Source: Streptomyces sp. NBC_01283 (GTDB taxonomy: Bacteria > Actinomycetota > Actinomycetes > Streptomycetales > Streptomycetaceae). Taken from it: a stretch of DNA of 64,000 nt. The notes beneath the pieces were generated by a model, which had not been told where the DNA came from, ran no database searches, and saw nothing but the letters and a program-made list of their open reading frames with translations. Positions 42,007-51,344 of the stretch are shown piece after piece (position 1 is the stretch's first letter; the number at the start of each line of letters is the position of its first letter). Location of the stretch: the NCBI RefSeq assembly GCF_041435335.1, contig NZ_CP108430.1, positions 1,736,001 to 1,800,000 on the forward strand. Direction: 5' to 3'. Both the position numbers and the translations under genes were made by a program.

Positions 42007-42522
42007 CTAACCGGTGCCGTTGGGCTTCAGGGGCAGGGCCGCCCAGATGACCTTGCCCCCGCTCGCGGTGTGTTCGACGTCGCAGGCGCCGCCCGCCTCC
42101 TGCGTGATCTCGCGGACGAGGAGAAGGCCGCGGCCGCCGGTCTGGCCGTGGTCGGCCACCAGGGCGGTCGGGCGGTAGGGGTGGTCGTCCTCCACGGAGA
42201 CCCGCACCCACTCGGCGCCGACCGCCACCTCCACCGCGAGCATCGGCGAGAGCAGGGCCGCGTGCCGCACCGCGTTGGTGACCAGTTCGGAGACGATCAG
42301 GAGCAGGCCCTGCACGAGGTCGTCCGATACGGGCACGCCCTGCCGGGCCAGCAGGTCGCGTACGGCGTGCCGTGCCTGGGGCACCGAGGCGTCCACGGCG
42401 GCGGCGGTGAACCGCCACACGCCTTCGTACGGCACCTTTCCGGTCTCCCGAGGGAGTGGGCCGGGGCACCTCCCGTCGTCGCCCATCGTCGGGTCGCCGC
42501 CCTTGCGCTCGATTGTCACCAC
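42007..42522 (-). CDS. ATP-binding protein, RsbW/SpoIIAB-like anti-sigma kinase fold
   Basis: A 171-residue GHKL ATPase. The N-box is LIVSELVTNAVRHA, G1 is SVEDDHPYRP and G2 is TGGRGLLLVREI. Streptomyces have many such stand-alone kinases, thought to bind sigma factors or anti-sigma antagonists. No sigma factor or antagonist gene is next to it, so the partner is unknown. The start may be the GTG at 42522 or the ATG at 42486. It converges with idi 25 bases away. Confidence 0.85.
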   Translation of the reverse strand: MVTIERKGGDPTMGDDGRCPGPLPRETGKVPYEGVWRFTAAAVDASVPQARHAVRDLLARQGVPVSDDLVQGLLLIVSELVTNAVRHAALLSPMLAVEVAVGAEWVRVSVEDDHPYRPTALVADHGQTGGRGLLLVREITQEAGGACDVEHTASGGKVIWAALPLKPNGTG

Positions 42523-42653
42523 GCATCGAGTGTTGGGAATGTCCTGGTCCGGACCGTATGACTGACCAGAAGTCAGCGACTATCGACGCAATTTGATCAC
42601 TGACGCCAAACCGCGTCAGTTGTATGGCGCTTCCTGTCCTCGCCGTTTCGCTT

Positions 42654-43316
42654 TCAAGCGTTCTTCGGGTTGTACGGGTTGTCAGCACCGTCTGGCCCGC
42701 CCGACCCGCCCGTCTGCCGGTCCTCCGCGACCATGCTCACGATCCGCCGTCCGCCGAGGCCCGCGGCGAGCAGGCCGAGGCCGTCGAAGAGCAGCGCGAG
42801 CGAGAAGAAGCAGCCGATCACGTACTGGCTGCTGCTGGGCCAGTTGGCGAGCACCAGGATGCCGAGAAGCAGACCGAAGGCGCCCTGCACGAGCGTCCAG
42901 CCGAACTGCGGGCCGCGCACCACCAGGCTGCCGACCAGTCGGAAGACACCACCGGTCAGGAAGAGCAGCGCGGCGAACATCGTCAGCGCCTCCGCCGCCA
43001 CATCCGGCCTGCGGATGATCACGACACCGGCGGCTAGGTTCAGGGCGGCCACGACCACGCCGAGCCAGAAGAAGTTCGTGCCGCGGGACTGCACCGCGTG
43101 CAGCAGGCCGACACAGCCGCCGATCAGGAGCAGCCAGCCGAACAGGAGCATGGAGGTGAGGGTGGCGAGGCCCGTGTAGACGAGGCCGACGATCCCCGCC
43201 AGCGCGAGGATCGCGCCCAGCAGGGCCAGCCAGCCGAGACTGCGGCTGAGCTGCTTGGCGCCCTGGGCATCCGCCGGGGCGGTCTTGGTGGTCTTGGCGC
43301 TCTTGGGTCGGGCCAT
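42654..43316 (-). CDS. HdeD/DUF308 family membrane protein
   Basis: A 220-residue membrane protein with a Lys/Thr/Ala-rich cytoplasmic head of about 25 residues and six helices arranged as in HdeD acid-resistance proteins (DUF308), for example WLALLGAILALAGIVGLVYT as the first helix. The C-terminal tail is charged and Gly-rich. The family is linked to acid or osmotic stress in enterobacteria; its role in Streptomyces is unknown. ATG at 43316 has GGAGA 5 bases upstream. The 131-base gap to the upstream-lying kinase gene shows no clear feature. Confidence 0.83.
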   Translation of the reverse strand: MARPKSAKTTKTAPADAQGAKQLSRSLGWLALLGAILALAGIVGLVYTGLATLTSMLLFGWLLLIGGCVGLLHAVQSRGTNFFWLGVVVAALNLAAGVVIIRRPDVAAEALTMFAALLFLTGGVFRLVGSLVVRGPQFGWTLVQGAFGLLLGILVLANWPSSSQYVIGCFFSLALLFDGLGLLAAGLGGRRIVSMVAEDRQTGGSGGPDGADNPYNPKNA

Positions 43317-43396
43317 CAGCGTCTCCGTCCTGCTTCCCCCGTCGCGCAGAGTTCTCAGGGCAGCCCCTTCTTGATCGTACGTTCGAGTAGGGCGGA

Positions 43397-43409
43397 TAGC
43401 ATCCTGCGC
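43397..43409 (+). promoter_or_regulatory. Candidate -10 box for leaderless enoyl-CoA hydratase gene
   Basis: TAGCAT at 43397-43402 is followed by 7 bases and the ATG at 43410, with no ribosome site between them. Confidence 0.5.
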
Positions 43410-44201
43410 ATGGAGCCGCAGCTGAGGCAGACCGTCACCCACGGCGTCGCCACCGTCGTCATCGACCATCCGGCGAAGCGCAACGCCATGACGGCGGACA
43501 TGTGGCGGCAGGTGCCGCCGCTGCTCGCCGGGCTCGCCGCCGATCCGGCCGTGCGGACGGTCGTGCTGACCGGCGAGGGCAATACCTTCTGCGCGGGGGC
43601 CGACATCTCCTCGCTGCGGGAGTCGCCCGGCCAGGCGCAGGATCTGGCGGTGCGGGCCGAGGAGGCTCTCGCGGCCTTCCCCAAGCCGACGCTCGCCGCG
43701 GTGCGCGGCTACTGCGTGGGCGGCGGAAGCCAGCTCGCGGCGGCCTGCGATCTGCGGTTCGCGGACGAGGGCGCCCTGTTCGGGATCACTCCGGCGAAGC
43801 TGGGGATCGTCTATCCTTCGTCGTCCACCCGGCGCCTGGTGTCGCTTGTGGGGCCCGCGACCGCCAAGTACCTCTTGTTCTCGGGCGAGTTGATCGACGC
43901 GGGGCGTGCGCTGCGCACCGGTCTGGTGGACGAGGTGCTGCCCGGGGACGAACTGGACAAGCGGGTCGCGGAGTTCACCGCCGTCCTCGCCTCGCGTTCG
44001 CAGCTGACGCAGGCCGCGGCCAAGGAGTACGCCGACGGCCGCCTGGACCGGGATGCCCACTGGGGCGAACAGGCGCGTGCGGGCGGCGACGCCGCCGAGG
44101 GGGTCGCCGCCTTCCTGGAGCGCCGCGAGCCGCGCTTCACGTGGACTCCGGGCGAGGGCACACTCGGGGGCAACGCTGCCGGGGGCAGCGCTACTGGCTG
44201 A
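43410..44201 (+). CDS. Enoyl-CoA hydratase/isomerase family protein
   Basis: A 263-residue crotonase-fold protein. The oxyanion-hole motifs FCAGADISSL and GYCVGGGSQLAAACDLRFA are present; the position of the second catalytic Glu of true hydratases, in GITPAKLGIVYP, is Lys rather than Glu, so isomerase or another crotonase activity is as likely as hydration. The length is typical. It appears leaderless. The last 11 bases overlap the convergent DJ-1-type gene. Confidence 0.85.
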   Translation: MEPQLRQTVTHGVATVVIDHPAKRNAMTADMWRQVPPLLAGLAADPAVRTVVLTGEGNTFCAGADISSLRESPGQAQDLAVRAEEALAAFPKPTLAAVRGYCVGGGSQLAAACDLRFADEGALFGITPAKLGIVYPSSSTRRLVSLVGPATAKYLLFSGELIDAGRALRTGLVDEVLPGDELDKRVAEFTAVLASRSQLTQAAAKEYADGRLDRDAHWGEQARAGGDAAEGVAAFLERREPRFTWTPGEGTLGGNAAGGSATG

Positions 44202-44823
44202 AGCGGCTCCCCGCGCGGAACTTCTCGACGAGGTGCGCGGGCGCCTTCCGCGGGGATCCGGCGTCGTAGGGCGGCCTGGGGTCGTATTCGGTGAGGAGCT
44301 GCACGGTCTGGGCCTGCTCCTCGCCCGCGATGCGGCCGATCAGGGCGAGCCCCATGTCGATGCCGGAGGAGACCCCGGCCGCCGTGACGTACTTGCCGTC
44401 GAACACCACCCGCTCGTCCGTCGACTCCACGCCGAACCTCGCCAGCTCCGCGAGTGCCAGCCAGTGCGAGGTGGCGCGGCGCCCCTTGAGCAGTCCGGCG
44501 GCGGCGAGCAGGAGGGATCCGGTGCACACGGACGTCGTCCAGGTGCTGGTGGCGTCGGCGGACCGCAGCCAGCCCAGGAGCGCCGCGTTCTCCATGTGGT
44601 CGCTCTGCCCGGGGCCGCCGGGGACGACCACGACATCGGGCTCGGTCACGTCGGCGAAAGCGCGGTCGGCGACGAGCGCGAGGGAGCCGTTGTCGTTGCG
44701 CACCGGTCCTGGGCGCTCCGCCACGAGGACGGTCTCGGCGCCGGGCATACGGCTGAGGGTCTCGTACGGGCCGACCGCGTCCAGGGCGGTGAAGCGTTCG
44801 AACAGGGCGATGGCGATCTGCAT
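44191..44823 (-). CDS. DJ-1/PfpI family protein
   Basis: A 210-residue DJ-1/PfpI protein. The nucleophile-elbow Cys lies in TSVCTGSLLLAAAGLL, and the rest fits the isonitrile-hydratase-like (InhA) branch of the superfamily. It lacks an AraC domain. The gene lies 9 bases after the GlxA-type regulator, so the two form an operon, and the regulator has a homologous N-terminal domain. Substrate unknown. Confidence 0.88.
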   Translation of the reverse strand: MQIAIALFERFTALDAVGPYETLSRMPGAETVLVAERPGPVRNDNGSLALVADRAFADVTEPDVVVVPGGPGQSDHMENAALLGWLRSADATSTWTTSVCTGSLLLAAAGLLKGRRATSHWLALAELARFGVESTDERVVFDGKYVTAAGVSSGIDMGLALIGRIAGEEQAQTVQLLTEYDPRPPYDAGSPRKAPAHLVEKFRAGSRFSQ

Positions 44824-44832
44824 GAGGGGGGC

Positions 44833-45837
44833 CTATCCGTTGAGGGCGGGTGCCGGCTGAACGGCGGGAGGAGGGGCGAGAGGGGCGTGGAAGCGCCGCC
44901 GGTACTCGGCGGGCGCCGCGCCGAGGGTCTTGACGAAGGCCCGGCGCATCGCCTCCGGGGTGCCGTAGCCACAGGCGCGCGAGACCTCCTCGACGCCGTG
45001 GGAGGTGTCCTCCAGGAGGCGGCGCGCATGCTCGACGCGTACGCGCTCGACGTACTTGCCCGGCGTCATCCCCGTCTCCGTCTGGAACGCGCGGGCGAAG
45101 TGCCGTGGCGAGAGCCGGGCGCGGGCGGCGAGCGACTCGACGCAGAGGTCCTCGTCAGGGTGCTCGGTGATCCACTGCTGGACCTCGCGCAGGGGTTCGC
45201 GCTGTGCCGTCTGCACGGCGAGCTGGGCGCTGAACTGCGCCTGGTTCCCCGGCCGCCGCAGGAAGACGACGAGATAGCGGGCGACCGTCAGGGCCTCGTC
45301 CCGGCTCAGGTCCTCCTCGACGAGGGCCAGCGCCAGGTCGATCCCCGCGGTCACCCCCGCGGACGTCGCGACGTGACCGTCACGGACGAAGATCGGATCG
45401 GGGTCCACCTCGATGGCGGGGTGGTCGCGGGCGAGCTTGGAGCAGTACGCCCAGTGGGTGGTCGCCCGGCGGCCGTCCAGGAGGCCCGCCTCCGCGTACA
45501 GGATGGCGCCGGTGCAGACCGAGACCAGGCGCCGGGCCCGCGGGGCGTTCGTCCGCAGCCAGTCGATCAGGCGGGGGTCGGCCTCGCGGGTGCCGAGGCC
45601 GCCCGGGGTGAGCAGGGTGTGCGGCACGGGGGCATCGGCCAGGGAGCAGTCCGGCACGAGCGTGAGGCCGCTTGAGGTGCGTACGGGAGAGCCGTCCAGG
45701 GACGCGGTGACGATGCGGTACGCCGGAGCGTCGCCGCCCCGGCAGGCGGCGGCGCCCGCGAAGACCTCCACCGGCCCCGTGACATCGAGGCTCTGGACCC
45801 CGTCGAAGAGGACGACCAGGACAGTTCGCTGCTCCAT
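44833..45837 (-). CDS. GlxA family transcriptional regulator (DJ-1-like plus AraC domain)
   Basis: A 334-residue regulator. An N-terminal DJ-1/PfpI-like domain (about 1-190, with the elbow Cys in VSVCTGAILYAEAGLL) is fused to an AraC helix-turn-helix pair (about 215-310, LSPRHFARAFQTETGMTPG). The family senses small molecules by the DJ-1-like domain. It precedes a DJ-1/PfpI enzyme gene that it may control. The downstream protein resembles its own sensor domain. Confidence 0.9.
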   Translation of the reverse strand: MEQRTVLVVLFDGVQSLDVTGPVEVFAGAAACRGGDAPAYRIVTASLDGSPVRTSSGLTLVPDCSLADAPVPHTLLTPGGLGTREADPRLIDWLRTNAPRARRLVSVCTGAILYAEAGLLDGRRATTHWAYCSKLARDHPAIEVDPDPIFVRDGHVATSAGVTAGIDLALALVEEDLSRDEALTVARYLVVFLRRPGNQAQFSAQLAVQTAQREPLREVQQWITEHPDEDLCVESLAARARLSPRHFARAFQTETGMTPGKYVERVRVEHARRLLEDTSHGVEEVSRACGYGTPEAMRRAFVKTLGAAPAEYRRRFHAPLAPPPAVQPAPALNG

Positions 45838-45965
45838 GCCCCGATTCTTGGCCTCGTACGGGATGGCCGCAATGACGAATGACCCACTTTTCCTGCCGTC
45901 GACGGCGGTGGCGCGGGGGCGGTCCGTGGCCGGTCCGGCGGTGCGGGCGCCCCGGGCTTCACCTC

Positions 45966-45982
45966 ATACCAACCAGTCGGTA
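45966..45982 (+). promoter_or_regulatory. TetR-type operator-like dyad before the SCO6745-family gene
   Basis: TACCAACCAGTCGGTA is an imperfect 16-bp dyad (TACC and GGTA arms) resembling common TetR-family operators. It lies about 11 bases before the ATG and could cover the promoter. The regulator is not known. Confidence 0.45.
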
Positions 45983-45992
45983 GCGTGCGGTC

Positions 45993-46883
45993 ATGACTTC
46001 TCTCAAGCCCCCCGCCCAGGCCGCGGCACTGCACCCGCGCGCGGGTCGCCGATGTCACAACGCGCTCAATGCGCTGCACTCGACGCACTATTTCTCGCCC
46101 GACACGGGTCGCGAGCTGGGCGAGATCGGGATCACCCACCCCAAGGCCGTCAACTTCGCCGCGCGCACGGCGGCGATGGGGCGGGTCGGCGCCGGAGTGG
46201 TCACGGCGGCCTTCTACAACTACAAGCACGAGACCGTCGCCCAGCACGTGCCCGGCATCTGGGACACCGCGTCCCCCGAGGACGTCCTCGCCGCCCGCCT
46301 GCGTGCCGTCGACACGACGCTGCGGCGCCTCCTCGGCGAGGACGCCCTCACGTCCCCGGAGATGGCGGAGGCGGCCGAGCTCGCCCTGCGCGCCACCGAG
46401 GCCTGCTCCCGCTCCGCCCGCCCCCTGTACTCCGCCCACGCGGACCTGCCCGTCCCCGAGCAGCCGCACCTCGCGCTCTGGCACGCCGCGACTCTGCTGC
46501 GCGAGCACCGGGGCGACGGACACCTCACGGCCCTCCAGCACGCCGAACTCGACGGCCTGGAAGCGCTGGTGAGCCACACGGCGACCGGCAAGGGCATGCG
46601 GCCCAAGTGGAACTTCACCACGCGCGGCTGGAACCAGGAGGACTGGGACGCCGCCGTGGAGCGCCTCCGCGCCCGCGGACTGCACGACGGTGCGGCCGAG
46701 TTGACGGAAGCGGGCGTCGAGCTGCGCAAGGACGTCGAGGAGGCCACGGACCGCCTCGACCGGGCACCGTACGAGCACCTGGGCGCGGCGGGCGTCGAGC
46801 GTCTGACGGAGCTGGGCAACGTGTTCGCGGGCGCGGCGCTCCAGGCGGGGGCGTTCCCGGCGGACCTGCTCGGCAAGGAGTAG
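45993..46883 (+). CDS. SCO6745 family protein
   Basis: A 296-residue all-helical protein of the actinobacterial SCO6745 family, which is predicted to contain a winged helix-turn-helix toward the C-terminus (DGLEALVSHTATGKGMRPKW then TTRGWNQEDWDAAVERLRARG, about residues 185-240). The N-terminal part has conserved His and Asn residues (RRCHNALNALHSTHYF, ELGEIGI). No function is established. It starts just after a TetR-like dyad. I assign it by the characteristic motifs; I recall the name from S. coelicolor. Confidence 0.8.
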   Translation: MTSLKPPAQAAALHPRAGRRCHNALNALHSTHYFSPDTGRELGEIGITHPKAVNFAARTAAMGRVGAGVVTAAFYNYKHETVAQHVPGIWDTASPEDVLAARLRAVDTTLRRLLGEDALTSPEMAEAAELALRATEACSRSARPLYSAHADLPVPEQPHLALWHAATLLREHRGDGHLTALQHAELDGLEALVSHTATGKGMRPKWNFTTRGWNQEDWDAAVERLRARGLHDGAAELTEAGVELRKDVEEATDRLDRAPYEHLGAAGVERLTELGNVFAGAALQAGAFPADLLGKE

Positions 46884-46985
46884 CCCCACGACCACGGCGC
46901 GGGCATGGACGGCGCCGTGCGAGGTACCCGTTCGTCTCCGGTCCCGCGCGTCGTGCGCCGGACCGGCGACGAAAGGGGAAATCCC

Positions 46986-47153
46986 GTGTTCCGAGCGATC
47001 GCAGACGTCCTGCGTCAGATCGGCGCGGCCATCGCCACCGTGGTGACGCTGCCGTTCCGCGCCGTTGCCCGGCTGTTCGGCGGTGCCTCCGACTCCACTC
47101 GGCGAACGGGGCGCCGTTCGGGAGGCCGCCCGGGGCGGGCACGCCGGGTCTGA
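46986..47153 (+). CDS. LPFR-motif small protein
   Basis: A 55-residue basic protein. The sequence FRAIADVLRQIGAAIATVVT then LPFRAVARLFGGAS shows one amphipathic or hydrophobic helix followed by the LPFR motif, and the tail is rich in Arg and Gly. Small proteins with this motif are widespread in Streptomyces and have no known role. GTG at 46986 has AAGGGGAA about 6 to 8 bases upstream. Confidence 0.75.
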   Translation: MFRAIADVLRQIGAAIATVVTLPFRAVARLFGGASDSTRRTGRRSGGRPGRARRV

Positions 47154-47216
47154 TCCCCCCGCTGTCGGTGCCACCTGCCACAATTGCCCCGCAACCCCAG
47201 TGAGAAGGCGGGAAAC

Positions 47217-49601
47217 GTGGCACCTCTGCAGACGTCCACTCCAGCATCGATCGAAGGCAGGATCGCCGAAGAACTCGGCGTACGGGAGCGGCAGGTGAAG
47301 GCTGCCGTCGACCTGCTCGACAGCGGCTCGACGGTGCCCTTCATCGCTCGCTACCGCAAGGAAGCGACCGAGATGCTCGACGACGCGCAGCTGCGTACGC
47401 TCGAGGAGCGGCTGCGTTATCTGCGGGAGCTCGAGGAGCGGCGCGCGGCGATCCTCGAATCGGTCCGCGAGCAGGGCAAGCTCACCGACGATCTCGAGGC
47501 GCGGATCCGGGCCGCCGACACCAAGGCGCGTCTGGAGGACATCTACCTCCCGTTCAAGCCGAAGCGGCGCACGAAGGCTCAGATCGCCCGCGAGGCAGGC
47601 CTGGAGCCGCTGGCCGACGGCCTGCTCGGCGACCCGTCGGTGGATCCGCTCGCCGCGGCATCGGCCTTCGTGGACGCCGACAAGGGCGTCGCCGATCCGC
47701 AGGCCGCCCTGGACGGCGCGCGCTCGATCCTCGCCGAGCGGTTCTCCGAGGACGCCGACCTGATCGGCGAGCTGCGCGAGCGCATGTGGGTGCGCGGGCG
47801 CCTCGCCGCGAAGGTCCGGGACGGCAAGGAGGAGGCGGGCGCCAAGTTCGCCGACTACTTCGACTTCTCCGAGCCCTTCAAGGAGCTCCCCTCGCACCGC
47901 GTCCTGGCGATGCTGCGCGGCGAGAAGGAGGACGTGCTCGACCTCGTCCTGGAGCCGGAGGAGGCGACGGAGGGGCCTTCTTCGTACGAGGGGATGATCG
48001 CGCACCGCTTCGGCGTCGTGGACCGCGGACGCCCGGCCGACAAGTGGCTGCAGGACACCGTGCGCTGGTCCTGGCGGACCCGCATCCTGGTGCACCTGGG
48101 CATCGACCTGCGCCTTCGGCTGCGAACGGCCGCCGAGGACGAGGCCGTGCGGGTCTTCGCGTCGAACCTGCGCGACCTGCTGCTCGCCGCACCGGCGGGC
48201 ACGCGCGCGACGCTGGGCCTCGACCCCGGTTTCCGTACGGGTGTGAAGGTCGCCGTGGTCGACGCGACCGGCAAGGTCGTCGCCACCGACGTCATCAACC
48301 CGCACGTCCCGGCGAACAAGTGGGACCAGTCCCTGGCCACCCTCGCGAAGCTCGCCAAGGAGCACTCGGTCGACCTGATCGCGATCGGGAACGGCACGGC
48401 GTCCCGCGAGACGGACAAGCTCGCCGGTGAACTCATCGCGAAACACCCGGAGTTGAACCTCACCAAGGTGATGGTCTCCGAGGCGGGAGCCTCGGTGTAC
48501 TCGGCGTCGGCGTTCGCCTCGCAGGAGCTGCCCGACATGGACGTGTCGCTGCGCGGCGCCGTGTCCATCGCCCGGCGGCTGCAGGACCCCCTCGCCGAGC
48601 TGGTGAAGATCGACCCGAAGTCCATCGGCGTCGGCCAGTACCAGCACGACCTCTCCGAGCTGAAGCTGTCCCGCTCGCTCGACGCGGTGGTCGAGGACTG
48701 TGTGAACGGCGTCGGCGTGGACGTGAACACGGCATCCGCCCCGCTGCTCGCCCGGGTCTCCGGCATCGGCGCGGGCCTCGCCGAGAACATCGTGTCGCAC
48801 CGCGACACGAACGGCCCCTTCTCCTCCCGCAAGGGCCTCAAGGACGTGGCAAGGCTCGGCCCCAAGGCGTACGAGCAGTGTGCGGGCTTCCTGCGCATCC
48901 GGGGCGGCGACGACCCGCTCGACGCGTCCAGCGTGCATCCCGAGGCGTACCCCGTGGTGCGCAAGATGGCGAAGAAGACGGGCGGCGAGGTCGCCTCGCT
49001 CATCGGCGACACGGCCACGCTGCGCTCGCTCAGGGCGGACGAGTTCGTGGACGAGTCCTTCGGTCTGCCCACGGTGAGCGACATTCTCAAGGAACTGGAG
49101 AAGCCGGGGCGCGACCCGCGTCCCGCGTTCAAGACGGCGACCTTCAAGGACGGCGTCGAGAAGATCTCCGACCTCGCCTCCGGCATGGTCCTGGAGGGGG
49201 TCGTCACGAACGTGGCGGCGTTCGGTGCCTTCGTGGACATCGGTGTCCACCAGGACGGGCTCGTCCATGTCTCGGCGATGTCCAAGACGTTCGTCAAGGA
49301 CCCGCGGGACGTGGTGAAGCCGGGCGACATCGTCAAGGTGAAGGTGATGGACGTCGACATTCCGCGCAAGCGGATCTCGCTGACGCTGCGTCTGGACGAT
49401 GAGGCCGCGGCCGACTCCACCGGGGAGCGCCCGAAGCGCGGCGGGCGTCCGCCGCAGCAGCGGGGGCAAGGGGGCCAGCGCCCCCAGCGCCAGGGCGGTG
49501 GCCAGGGTCAGCGGCAGCAGCGGCAAGGGCCGCCGCCTGCCAATGACGCCATGGCTGATGCGTTGCGGCGGGCCGGGTTGTTGGATCCGAAGAAGCGCTG
49601 A
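47217..49601 (+). CDS. Tex family RNA-binding protein
   Basis: A 794-residue Tex protein. It has an N-terminal helical domain, a YqgF/RNase H-like domain ([17 protein letters not shown], near residue 325), a helix-hairpin-helix region ([20 protein letters not shown]) and an S1 RNA-binding domain ([20 protein letters not shown], near residue 645). The last 70 residues are a Gly/Gln/Arg-rich tail that may bind nucleic acid. Tex acts in transcription or translation quality control. The GTG at 47217 is chosen as the start; an earlier GTG-like codon in frame at 47184 is less likely. Confidence 0.93.
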   Translation: MAPLQTSTPASIEGRIAEELGVRERQVKAAVDLLDSGSTVPFIARYRKEATEMLDDAQLRTLEERLRYLRELEERRAAILESVREQGKLTDDLEARIRAADTKARLEDIYLPFKPKRRTKAQIAREAGLEPLADGLLGDPSVDPLAAASAFVDADKGVADPQAALDGARSILAERFSEDADLIGELRERMWVRGRLAAKVRDGKEEAGAKFADYFDFSEPFKELPSHRVLAMLRGEKEDVLDLVLEPEEATEGPSSYEGMIAHRFGVVDRGRPADKWLQDTVRWSWRTRILVHLGIDLRLRLRTAAEDEAVRVFASNLRDLLLAAPAGTRATLGLDPGFRTGVKVAVVDATGKVVATDVINPHVPANKWDQSLATLAKLAKEHSVDLIAIGNGTASRETDKLAGELIAKHPELNLTKVMVSEAGASVYSASAFASQELPDMDVSLRGAVSIARRLQDPLAELVKIDPKSIGVGQYQHDLSELKLSRSLDAVVEDCVNGVGVDVNTASAPLLARVSGIGAGLAENIVSHRDTNGPFSSRKGLKDVARLGPKAYEQCAGFLRIRGGDDPLDASSVHPEAYPVVRKMAKKTGGEVASLIGDTATLRSLRADEFVDESFGLPTVSDILKELEKPGRDPRPAFKTATFKDGVEKISDLASGMVLEGVVTNVAAFGAFVDIGVHQDGLVHVSAMSKTFVKDPRDVVKPGDIVKVKVMDVDIPRKRISLTLRLDDEAAADSTGERPKRGGRPPQQRGQGGQRPQRQGGGQGQRQQRQGPPPANDAMADALRRAGLLDPKKR

Positions 49602-49612
49602 CGCACTTGTCT

Positions 49613-49696
49613 GTGGGTGGGTGGGTGGGTGGGTGGGTGGTTTTCCCGGCCTAACGGCCGGGGGTTTCCCGCCCACCCACCCGATTGCCCGGCAGC
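49613..49696. terminator. G-run plus compound hairpin between tex and the ABC-F gene
   Basis: Six GGG tracts separated by single T occupy 49615-49637, and GGG-T repeats can pair with CCCACCCACCC at 49672-49682. Between them CCCGGCC (49645-49651) and GGCCGGG (49656-49662) form a tetraloop hairpin. The structure lies 11 bases past the tex stop and next to the stop of the convergent ABC-F gene. The G tracts could also fold as a G-quadruplex on the plus strand. Confidence 0.75.
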
Positions 49697-49697
49697 C

Positions 49698-51344
49698 TCA
49701 AGGAGCGGGAAGTTCCACTACCTTGCCGTCCGTCACTTCCAGGCGCCGCGTCACCCGTACCGCGTCCAGCATCCTGCGGTCATGCGTGACCAGGAGCAGC
49801 GTGCCCTCGTAGGCGTCGAGGGCGGACTCCAGTTGCTCGATCGCCGGCAGGTCGAGGTGGTTCGTCGGCTCGTCGAGGACCAGGAGGTTGACGCCCCGGC
49901 CCTGGAGCAGGGCGAGGCCCGCGCGGGTGCGTTCGCCAGGCGAGAGGGTGGCCGCGGGGCGCAGGACGTGCGCGGCCTTCAGGCCGAACTTGGCGAGCAG
50001 CGTGCGGACTTCGGCCGGTTCGGTGTCGGGCACGGCCGCGCAGAACGCGTCCAGGAGCGACTCCGGGCCGTGGAACAGCGCGCGGGCCTGGTCCACCTCG
50101 CCGACCAGTACCCCGGAGCCGAGGGCCGCGTGGCCCGCGTCCGTGGGAATGCGACCCAGCAGGGTGCCGAGCAGCGTCGACTTTCCCGAGCCGTTCGCGC
50201 CGGTGATGGCCACCCGGTCCGCCCAGTCGATCTGCAGCGACACAGGGCCGAGCGTGAAGCCGCCGCGATGCACCTCGGCGTCGCGCAGGGTCGCCACGAC
50301 GCTGCCGGAGCGCGGCGCCGACGCGATCTCCATCTGCAGCTCCCACTCCTTGCGGGGCTCCTCGACGACGTCGAGCCGCTCGATCATGCGCTGCGTCTGA
50401 CGGGCCTTCGCCGCCTGCTTCTCGCTGGAATCGCTGCGGAAGTTCTTGCCGATCTTGTCGTTGTCGCCCGCCTTGCGCCGGGCGTTCTTGACGCCCTTGT
50501 CCATCCAGCCCCGCTGCATCTGGGCGCGGCCCTCCAGGGCGGACTTCTTGTCGGCGTACTCCTCGAACTCGTCGCGGGCGTGCCGGCGCGCGACGTCGCG
50601 CTCCTCCAGATAGGCGTCGTAGCCACCGCCGTAGAGGTTGATCTGCTGCTGGGCGAGGTCGAGCTCCAGGACCTTGGTGACGGTGCGGGTGAGGAACTCG
50701 CGGTCGTGGCTGACGACCACCGTGCCGGCGCGCAGGCCGCGCACGAAGCTCTCCAGGCGTTCGAGCCCCGCCAGGTCGAGGTCGTTGGTCGGCTCGTCCA
50801 GGAGGAACACGTCGTAGCGGGACAGGAGGAGCGAGGCGAGGCCCGCGCGGGCGGCCTGGCCGCCGGAGAGCGAGGTCATGGGCTGGTCGAGGCTGACGTC
50901 GAGGCCCAGCGATGCGGCGACCTCCTCCGCACGCTCGTCCAGGTCGGCGCCGCCGAGCGCGAGCCAGCGCTCCAGGCTGGTCGCGTACGCGTCGTCCGCG
51001 CCCGGGGTGCCGTCGACCAGACCCTGGGTGGCCTCGTCCATGGTCCGCTGGGCCTCTTCCACGCCGGTGCGGCGGGCCAGGAAGGCGCGGATGGACTCAC
51101 CGGGGCGGCGGTCGGGCTCCTGCGGGAGGTGACCCACGGCCGCGGTGGGCGGGGAGAGGCGCAGTTCGCCGGTCTCCGGGGTGTCCAGGCCCGCGAGGAG
51201 GCGCAGGAGGGTGGACTTGCCCGCTCCGTTGGCGCCCACGAGGCCGATGACGTCGCCGGGGGCGACGACGAGTTCGAGGGCGGAGAAGAGGGAGCGGTCG
51301 CCGTGGCCGGCGGCGAGGTTCTTGGCGACGAGGGTTGCGGTCAT
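49698..51344 (-). CDS. ABC-F family ATP-binding protein
   Basis: A 548-residue protein with two ABC ATPase domains and no membrane part. Walker A motifs are GANGAGKST (near 37) and GANGSGKST (near 365); signatures are LSGGQAARAG and LSPGERTRAG; Walker B regions are LLDEPTNDLD and VLDEPTNHLD. A charged helical linker of about 80 residues lies between the domains. ABC-F proteins act on the ribosome as translation factors or antibiotic protection proteins. Which role applies here cannot be said. TAAACT lies 9 bases before the ATG at 51344, so the gene may be leaderless. Confidence 0.93.
   Translation of the reverse strand: MTATLVAKNLAAGHGDRSLFSALELVVAPGDVIGLVGANGAGKSTLLRLLAGLDTPETGELRLSPPTAAVGHLPQEPDRRPGESIRAFLARRTGVEEAQRTMDEATQGLVDGTPGADDAYATSLERWLALGGADLDERAEEVAASLGLDVSLDQPMTSLSGGQAARAGLASLLLSRYDVFLLDEPTNDLDLAGLERLESFVRGLRAGTVVVSHDREFLTRTVTKVLELDLAQQQINLYGGGYDAYLEERDVARRHARDEFEEYADKKSALEGRAQMQRGWMDKGVKNARRKAGDNDKIGKNFRSDSSEKQAAKARQTQRMIERLDVVEEPRKEWELQMEIASAPRSGSVVATLRDAEVHRGGFTLGPVSLQIDWADRVAITGANGSGKSTLLGTLLGRIPTDAGHAALGSGVLVGEVDQARALFHGPESLLDAFCAAVPDTEPAEVRTLLAKFGLKAAHVLRPAATLSPGERTRAGLALLQGRGVNLLVLDEPTNHLDLPAIEQLESALDAYEGTLLLVTHDRRMLDAVRVTRRLEVTDGKVVELPAP

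Noticed and set aside
45567..49676. A 1369-codon open frame on the minus strand across the SCO6745-family and tex genes
   Set aside because: It is antisense to clearly real genes, has no domain pattern, and arises from the high GC content that removes stop codons.
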